Shown here: in pieces, positions 12,966 to 17,662 of the stretch
Numbering within the stretch: the first letter of the stretch is position 1
How the letters are laid out: every line of letters begins with the position of its first letter
NCBI GenBank assembly: GCA_025981625.1
Contig: JAICXF010000040.1
Coordinates: 1 to 17,662 of the forward strand
DNA: 17,662 nucleotides
Source of the DNA: Sphingomonas sp.
GTDB taxonomy: Bacteria > Pseudomonadota > Alphaproteobacteria > Sphingomonadales > Sphingomonadaceae
Reading direction: 5' to 3'
The notes under the pieces: model-generated
Database searches by the model: none
The model's input: the letters and a program-made list of their open reading frames with translations, nothing else
Told to the model about the DNA's origin: nothing
Made by a program: the position numbers and the translations under genes

Positions 12966-15593
12966 ATGGCCGATGTTCGAAGCACCATCCCCGACGCCGA
13001 CACCGCTCCCGAAGCGCCCCCCTCACCCACACACGTCGCGATCCGCCGCGAGGATTATCGGCCCCCCGACTGGCTGGTGCCGGACATCCGGCTGGAGTTC
13101 GATCTGGGCCTGGAGAAGACACGGGTTCGGGCGACCCTGAGCGTCGAGCGCAATCGCGATCACGACCGCCCGCTGCGGCTGGACGGCGATGAGCTGACCT
13201 TGATTTCAGCGCGCGTCGACGGAGCGCCGGCGGACTATCGAATGGAGGGTCCGGCGCTGGTCATCGAGATCAGCGGCGATCGGGCGACGGTCGAAACCGA
13301 AGTCGAGATTGCCCCGGCGGCGAACACCAAGCTGATGGGCCTCTACGCCTCGAACGGGATGCTGTGCACCCAATGCGAGGCGGAGGGCTTTCGGCGGATC
13401 ACCTTCTTCCCCGACCGGCCGGACGTCCTCTCGAAATACCGCGTGCGGATGGAAGGCGATGCCGCCGCATTCCCGGTGCTGCTGTCCAACGGCAACCGGG
13501 TAGCGGCGGGCGAGGCGGCGAACGGACGGCATTGGGCGGAATGGGAAGACCCGTTCCCCAAGCCCTGCTATTTGTTCGCGCTGGTCGCCGGCGACCTCCA
13601 GCCCAACCGCGACAGCTTCACGACGATGAGCGGGCGCAAGGTCGAGCTCGCCATCTGGGTGCGCGAGGCCGACCTGCCCAAGACGAGCCATGCGATGGAC
13701 AGCCTGAAGCTGGCGATGGCGTGGGACGAGAAGGTCTATGGCCGCGAATATGACCTCGACCTGTTCAACATCGTCGCTGTCTCCGACTTCAACATGGGGG
13801 CGATGGAGAACAAGAGCCTCAATATCTTCAACACGGCTTATGTGCTGGCCGACCAGGAGACCGCGACCGACGCCGACTTCGACAATATCGCCCGGGTCGT
13901 CGCGCACGAATATTTCCACAACTGGTCGGGCGACCGGGTCACCTGTCGCGACTGGTTTCAGCTCAGCCTCAAGGAAGGCTTCACCGTCTTTCGCGACCAG
14001 AGCTTCGGCGCCGACATGGGCAGCCACGCGGTCAAGCGGATCGAGGATGTCCGGGTGCTGCGCGCCGTCCAGTTCCCCGAGGATCAGGGACCGCTCGCCC
14101 ACCCTGTCCGGCCGGACAGCTACATGGAGATCGGCAACTTCTACACCTCGACCATCTACAACAAGGGCGCCGAGGTCATCCGGATGCTGCACACGGTGCT
14201 CGGGCCGGAGAAGTTCCGCGCGGGCACCGACCTCTATTTCGAGCGCCACGACGGCGAGGCCGCAACCTGCGACGACTTCGTCAAGGCACTGGAGGATGGT
14301 AGCGGAGTCGACCTCTCCGCCTTCAAGATCTGGTACAGCCAGGCGGGCACGCCCAAGGTGCGCGCCCGGCTGGAGCACGACGCCGCGGCGAAAAGAGCCA
14401 CGCTGCACCTGGAGCAACACGAAGAGCCGACTCCGGGGCAGCCGACCAAGCAGCCGATGCCGATCCCGCTTCGGACCGCGCTGATCGGAGCGCAGAGCGG
14501 CGCCGAAATTGCTTCCGAGCAGCTCCTGATCCTCGACCGGCCGCAACAGAGCGTCACGTTCGACAATGTCGCCGAGACTCCGTTGCTGTCGATCAACCGC
14601 GACTTCTCGGCGCCGGTGGTGCTGACCGCCGACCGCGCCGCCGACGAGCTCGAACAGCTCGCGCAGTCCGACACCGACCCGTTCGCGCGCTACGAAGCGA
14701 TCCAGGAACTGATGATGGCGGCGCTCACCGCCGGCGCGCGCGGCGAAGCCGTCGATCCGGAGCCGGTGATCCGCGCCATCGCGGCAACCTTGCGCTCCAA
14801 TGCGCTCGACGTCGCCTTCAAGGCCGAGGCCATCCTGCTGCCGAGCGAAACGCTGATCGCCGAGCGGATGGCCGTCGTCGACCCCGACGCCATCCACGCG
14901 GCGCGCGAAGCGCTTCGCAAGGCCATCGGAACGGCGCTTGCGAGCGACCTGCTCGCGGCGCACAGCGCCCGCGGCGCCGAGGGACACGACTTGTCGCCGC
15001 AGGCGAAGGGCACGCGCCGGCTGAAGACGGTCGCGCTCGGCCTGCTTGCCGGAGCCGACGAGGCGCAGGCCGCCGCGCTCGCCAAGGCGCAGTTCGACGC
15101 CGCCGACAACATGACCGACCGGCAGGGCGGATTGGTGGTGCTCGTCTCGCTCGATGCGCCCGAGCGCGGGCAGGCGCTCGACGCCTTCTACGATCGCTTC
15201 CACGACGATCCGCTGGTGCTCGACAAATGGTTCGCGCTGCAGGCCGCGGCCCAGCGGGCGGGGACGGTGGACGAGGTGCTGAAGCTCGCGAACCATCCCG
15301 ATTTCACGATCGGCAACCCGAACCGGCTGCGGTCGCTGGCGGGACAGTTCAGCGGCAATCACTGGGCATTCCACAGCGCCGACGGGCGCGGCTATGCCTT
15401 CGTCGCCGACATGATCATCGCCGCCGACAAGCTCAACCCGCAGGTCGCGGCACGCATGGTGCCGGCGTTCGGCCGCTGGCGGCGGTTCGAGCCGAAGCGG
15501 GCGGAGATGATGCGCCAGGCGCTGGAGCGGATCGTCGCCACGCCGGGGCTGTCGAAGGACGTGTACGAGCAAGCGTCGAAAAGTCTCGCCTAG
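12966..15593 (+). CDS. pepN: Aminopeptidase N, M1 family zinc metallopeptidase
   Basis: 875 residues, the usual PepN length (~870). Cytoplasmic exopeptidase releasing N-terminal residues from peptides. Domains in order: N-terminal beta domain (~1-210), thermolysin-like catalytic domain (~210-460), beta sandwich and all-helical C-terminal domain (to 875). Catalytic motifs: GAMEN at 278-282 for substrate N-terminus recognition, and H314-E315-YF-H318 with E337 (LKEGF) 18 residues later as the third zinc ligand; E315 is the general base. ASNGMLCTQCEAEGFRRITFFPDRPDV around 128-155 is characteristic of the PepN subfamily. The conserved Tyr for transition-state binding is expected in the SYMEIGNFYTSTIYNKG region. 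ATG 12966 has only a weak ribosome site. A dispersed hairpin repeat follows 9 nt after the stop codon. Confidence 0.97.
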   Translation: MADVRSTIPDADTAPEAPPSPTHVAIRREDYRPPDWLVPDIRLEFDLGLEKTRVRATLSVERNRDHDRPLRLDGDELTLISARVDGAPADYRMEGPALVIEISGDRATVETEVEIAPAANTKLMGLYASNGMLCTQCEAEGFRRITFFPDRPDVLSKYRVRMEGDAAAFPVLLSNGNRVAAGEAANGRHWAEWEDPFPKPCYLFALVAGDLQPNRDSFTTMSGRKVELAIWVREADLPKTSHAMDSLKLAMAWDEKVYGREYDLDLFNIVAVSDFNMGAMENKSLNIFNTAYVLADQETATDADFDNIARVVAHEYFHNWSGDRVTCRDWFQLSLKEGFTVFRDQSFGADMGSHAVKRIEDVRVLRAVQFPEDQGPLAHPVRPDSYMEIGNFYTSTIYNKGAEVIRMLHTVLGPEKFRAGTDLYFERHDGEAATCDDFVKALEDGSGVDLSAFKIWYSQAGTPKVRARLEHDAAAKRATLHLEQHEEPTPGQPTKQPMPIPLRTALIGAQSGAEIASEQLLILDRPQQSVTFDNVAETPLLSINRDFSAPVVLTADRAADELEQLAQSDTDPFARYEAIQELMMAALTAGARGEAVDPEPVIRAIAATLRSNALDVAFKAEAILLPSETLIAERMAVVDPDAIHAAREALRKAIGTALASDLLAAHSARGAEGHDLSPQAKGTRRLKTVALGLLAGADEAQAAALAKAQFDAADNMTDRQGGLVVLVSLDAPERGQALDAFYDRFHDDPLVLDKWFALQAAAQRAGTVDEVLKLANHPDFTIGNPNRLRSLAGQFSGNHWAFHSADGRGYAFVADMIIAADKLNPQVAARMVPAFGRWRRFEPKRAEMMRQALERIVATPGLSKDVYEQASKSLA

Positions 15594-15602
15594 CCGCAAC
15601 TC

Positions 15603-15634
15603 GTCATCCCGGCCTTGAGCCGGGACCCGCCTTC
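15603..15634 (+). repeat. Dispersed hairpin repeat after pepN
   Basis: Contains the hairpin CCCGGC-CTTGA-GCCGGG (15608-15624) followed by ACCCGCCTTC. Compared with the minus-oriented unit at 12554-12585, 28 of 32 positions agree. All four differences lie in the stem as two compensatory pairs (G-C to C-G and A-T to C-G), so the hairpin structure is conserved while its sequence changes. Confidence 0.75.
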
Positions 15635-15683
15635 ACTTCAGAGGCAGCGGTGGAAATCCGGAATCGTGGGTGAAACTGACCGG

Positions 15684-15701
15684 GGCGGGCTGTACCCCGC
15701 C
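15684..15701. terminator. Hairpin between pepN and the MCE operon end
   Basis: GGCGGG-CTGTAC-CCCGCC: a 6-bp G+C stem followed on the plus strand by AATTT, located between convergent gene ends (15593 and 15713). It could terminate both. The U-tract is short, so an intrinsic terminator is possible but not certain. Confidence 0.4.
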
Positions 15702-15712
15702 AATTTGGGCGA

Positions 15713-15904
15713 TTATCGGCGCACCCGCGAGACGCCGATGAGGATGAGGCCCACGACCGCGAGAATCGCACCGCGAGTGATCCACGGTCGCTGATCGATC
15801 ATGAAGCTTGACGCCGGCCAGTGGACGAGACCGGCGCCCTGGCCAATCCATAGCAATCCCATCAGAGTAGCGGCGACTCCGACGATCAGCAGCGCAAGTC
15901 TCAT
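15713..15904 (-). CDS. Small 2-TM membrane protein at the end of the MCE operon
   Basis: 63 residues: two hydrophobic helices (MRLALLIVGVAATLMGLLWIG, residues 1-21; GAILAVVGLILIGVS, ~46-60) joined by a loop GAGLVHWPASSFMIDQRPWITR and ending in RVRR. The loop pattern, with WPxSSFMIDxRPW, is recurrent in small alphaproteobacterial membrane proteins of unknown function. ATG 15904 is preferred over the upstream start at 15934 because that would overlap the preceding gene and lengthen the N-terminus pointlessly. It lies 14 nt after the auxiliary lipoprotein stop, so probably in the same operon; no functional link to lipid transport is shown. Confidence 0.7.
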   Translation of the reverse strand: MRLALLIVGVAATLMGLLWIGQGAGLVHWPASSFMIDQRPWITRGAILAVVGLILIGVSRVRR

Positions 15905-15918
15905 AACCGCTCTAGACC

Positions 15919-16521
15919 CTAGCCGCCGATCCACTTCGCCACGTCCAGCGCCACCCGGTTGGCCGCTCGATTGAGCGCCGGACCGACAGTCGCCGCAGTT
16001 CCGTCCGCCGGCGCGTTCGCCGTGAACCGGCGGGTCTGGACTTGCGCCGCGCCCGCCGTGGACATGGACGCGTCATAGGTGACGACCACTTGCCCGGACG
16101 ACGCGTCATAGCCGAACTTCTGAAGCTGACCGGTCACCGTGACGCCGGGATCGAGCGAGGTCTGGCCGGGATCGAGCACCACGCGGCTGGTCGTCCGTCG
16201 TAGCGTCTCCGCGAGCAGGCCCTGGAACAGCCGGTCGGGCGTGTCGACCAGCTGCAGGTCCGTGACGTATTGAACATTGGTTGGAGAGACCTGGACGGGG
16301 ACGCGTACCGCGCTCAGCTCCTTGGGCACGGTCGGGACATTGATCGTCACCGCCTGCCCCGCCGCCGCCGACCGGGCGATCTGCGCCGGCTCCGGCGCCT
16401 CGGGCGTGAGCGTCACGAGGCTGACCGGCGGCTTCGACCCGCCGCCGAGCAGCCCCCCGAGCGAGCACCCGCCCAGCGCCGCGGCCAGGGCAAGCGCCGT
16501 TCCGGTTCCAAGCAGCCTCAT
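15919..16521 (-). CDS. ABC-type transport auxiliary lipoprotein (PqiC-like)
   Basis: 200 residues. Signal peptide with lipobox ALGG-C19 (MRLLGTGTALALAAALGGC), so anchored in a membrane facing the periplasm, likely the outer membrane. The mature domain matches the ABC_trans_aux/PqiC family: a Gly-rich linker, VSLVTLTPEAPEP, AVTINVPTVPKELSAVRVPVQVSPTNVQYVTDLQLVDTPDRLFQGLLAETLRR, and TVTGQLQKFGYDASSGQVVVTYDASM. These lipoproteins partner with MCE proteins to carry phospholipids between membranes. Its ATG overlaps the MlaD-like stop by four bases (ATGA), a sign of translational coupling in the order ATPase, MCE protein, lipoprotein. The substrate is inferred from the family. Confidence 0.87.
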   Translation of the reverse strand: MRLLGTGTALALAAALGGCSLGGLLGGGSKPPVSLVTLTPEAPEPAQIARSAAAGQAVTINVPTVPKELSAVRVPVQVSPTNVQYVTDLQLVDTPDRLFQGLLAETLRRTTSRVVLDPGQTSLDPGVTVTGQLQKFGYDASSGQVVVTYDASMSTAGAAQVQTRRFTANAPADGTAATVGPALNRAANRVALDVAKWIGG

Positions 16522-17471
16522 TTGCGTTTCCCTGGATTATAGTCGGGCAGCTTCTCGGGCCCAAGGGCGCCGCCGATCCCCTGCTGGTTGACCCGGTTGG
16601 TGACCGATTCGAGCGAGCTCGACAGCTGGCGCAGGTCATGGACCAGCTTGTTGGCCTCCGGCAGCGTTTCCTTGGTGAAGTTCTGCACGCCCGGCCGGGC
16701 GTCGGTGATCATGGCGTTGAGATTGTCCGCCGCCTGCCGCGCCGAGACGATCGTCTTGTTGAGATTCTCCACCGCCGGCCGGCCCTGCTCGGTAATCATC
16801 TGATTGGTGTTGTTCGACAGCGCCGCGACGTTGTTCGCCGCAGCGCCCGCGTTCTTCGCCGCGATCTGGATCTGCGCCATCGTGTCGGCCATCTGCGGCG
16901 CCCGGTCGGCAAGCGTCTTGCTGGTCTTGTCGATATTCTCGAGGATATCGGAGATCGAATTCTGGTTCTTGTCGCTGAGCAGCTCGGTCAGCCGCTCGGT
17001 CAGGCGCTGGATTCGGTCGATCAGCTCCGGAGCGCTGTTGAGCAGGGCGCTGATCCCGCCGGAGCTCGACGGGATGACGGGGCAACCCTGCGGACCCGTC
17101 TGCTCGATCGGCGGCCGTCCGCGCTCGGCGCCGGTGAGCTGGATTTCACTCACGCCGGTGAAACCGACGCCGTGGATTTGTGCGCTGGTGCCCTGGAGCA
17201 CCGGAGTCTGGTCATCGACCTCCACCCGAACCCACACGAACTCGGGCCGGTTGGGCAGCAGCGAGATCTTTGCAACGGTTCCGACCGGCACGCCTGAGAA
17301 GGACACGTTGGACCCCTTGTTGAGACCGCCGACGCCTTCGGCGAAATAGATGTCGTAGCATTTGTGCGCCTTGCCCGAGACGCCCGCGAGCCAGACGATG
17401 AACAGCAAGGCCCCCGCGACCAGCGCCAGCGTCACGGCCCCGACCATCACATAGTTGGATCGGGTCTCCAC
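16518..17471 (-). CDS. mlaD: MCE-domain substrate-binding protein (MlaD family)
   Basis: 317 residues, anchored in the inner membrane. One N-terminal helix (residues 8-30) is followed by a single MCE domain (~38-115) with the family core YFAEGVGGLNKGSNVSFSGV, PVGTVAKISL, VRVEVDDQTPVLQGTSAQI and GFTGVSEIQLTG. Then comes a long helical, Asn/Gln-rich region (~145-300: IDRIQRLTERLTELLSDKNQ, NAGAAANNVAALSNNTNQMI, RQAADNLNAMI, SSSLESVTNRVNQ), probably a coiled coil forming a periplasm-spanning needle or tunnel. It is part of a phospholipid/hydrophobe transport ABC system. The start GTG 17471 overlaps the ATPase TAG by one base (TAGTG); its stop overlaps the next gene as ATGA. Not the short E. coli-type MlaD, which lacks this long helical tail. 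Confidence 0.9.
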   Translation of the reverse strand: METRSNYVMVGAVTLALVAGALLFIVWLAGVSGKAHKCYDIYFAEGVGGLNKGSNVSFSGVPVGTVAKISLLPNRPEFVWVRVEVDDQTPVLQGTSAQIHGVGFTGVSEIQLTGAERGRPPIEQTGPQGCPVIPSSSGGISALLNSAPELIDRIQRLTERLTELLSDKNQNSISDILENIDKTSKTLADRAPQMADTMAQIQIAAKNAGAAANNVAALSNNTNQMITEQGRPAVENLNKTIVSARQAADNLNAMITDARPGVQNFTKETLPEANKLVHDLRQLSSSLESVTNRVNQQGIGGALGPEKLPDYNPGKRK

Positions 17472-17662
17472 TAGCTCTGAGCCTCTTCATAACTTTCGGC
17501 CGCAGCACGCCCGCGCGGCCCGTTGAAATATTCTTGTATCCAAGGATGGTCCAAAGCCAATAGTTCCGGAATCGTTCCGACCGCGACTACCTTCTTGTCC
17601 GCGAGTACAGCAATGCGGTCGCAGATCGCATGAAGCGTGTCGAGGTCATGCGTGATCAGGAA
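17471..17662 (-). CDS. MCE/Mla-type ABC transporter ATP-binding protein, C-terminal end
   Basis: Only the last 63 residues are in the window; the gene continues beyond the right edge. FLITHDLDTLH gives the H-loop histidine of ABC ATPases, followed by AICDRIAVLADKKVVAVGTIPELLALDHPWIQEYFNGPRGR, the usual C-terminal region of Mla-type (MlaF-like) ATPases, and a short acidic tail AESYEEAQS. It powers the lipid transport encoded by the following genes. It overlaps the MCE gene by one base (TAGTG). The Walker motifs lie outside the window, so subfamily naming rests on the neighbours. Confidence 0.88.
   Translation of the reverse strand, partial: FLITHDLDTLHAICDRIAVLADKKVVAVGTIPELLALDHPWIQEYFNGPRGRAAAESYEEAQS

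Noticed and set aside
13206..15599. Very long open frame antisense to pepN (797 codons, minus)
   Set aside because: It mirrors pepN in high-G+C DNA, has low-complexity Arg/Gly/Val content and no family resemblance, whereas pepN carries complete M1 motifs. A frame shadow.
1..17662. Defence island, phage, integron or CRISPR content
   Set aside because: No nuclease, methylase, toxin-antitoxin pair, integrase, transposase or regularly spaced repeat array was seen; the gene content and composition are uniform and core-like.

Overview
The window is a high-G+C bacterial chromosome segment with strong third-position G/C bias. Its genes (an ATP-cone-less class I NrdA, DUF2946, DUF2171, PPi-type phosphofructokinase, AlaC, M1 PepN, an MCE lipid transport operon) and a dispersed GTCATCCCGG...CTTGA...CCGGG hairpin repeat point to an alphaproteobacterium, most likely Sphingomonadales. 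It reads as core chromosome: I see no transposase, integrase, phage gene, tRNA, rRNA or CRISPR array.

Layout. 1-892 (-) is the N-terminal part of nrdA, cut by the left edge, followed by a gene-free upstream region (893-1266) with weak NrdR-box-like palindromes. 1267-3161 holds a DUF2946 protein and a CxxCxC-bearing outer-membrane-type protein (+), convergent with a periplasmic TlpA-like thioredoxin (-); the last two overlap at their stop codons. 3312-4438 (+) is a compact cluster of two PilZ-domain (c-di-GMP receptor type) proteins flanking two tiny exported or membrane proteins, with overlapping frames. 4512-5812 (+) carries a MetA-pathway-type outer membrane protein and a His-rich secreted protein whose leader contains a perfect 7-bp inverted repeat. 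Between this and the next gene are a 9-bp-stem hairpin and a 33-nt decayed copy of part of the outer membrane gene.

5924-9134 is mainly (-): a secreted protein with a TonB C-terminal-like domain, a PPi-dependent phosphofructokinase and a six/seven-helix His-rich membrane protein, with a 63-residue (+) gene inside. 9298-9714 (+) is a secreted NTF2-like protein. 9729-12859 (-) holds alaC, translationally close to a TRIC-type channel, then a one-helix membrane protein, a small lipoprotein and a DUF2171 protein. A composite inverted repeat lies just upstream of the lipoprotein gene. pepN (12966-15593, +) fills the next stretch and ends at another copy of the same repeat. 15713-17662 (-) is an operon: MCE ABC-transporter ATPase (partial), MlaD-like substrate-binding protein, auxiliary PqiC-like lipoprotein, and a 2-TM protein, with one-base and four-base gene overlaps.

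Most genes are housekeeping or cell-envelope functions. The least described parts are the PilZ-x-x-PilZ cluster, the CxxCxC/TlpA/DUF2946 group, the His-rich protein with its hairpin leader, and the covarying hairpin repeats. I found no clear new defence or mobile system.
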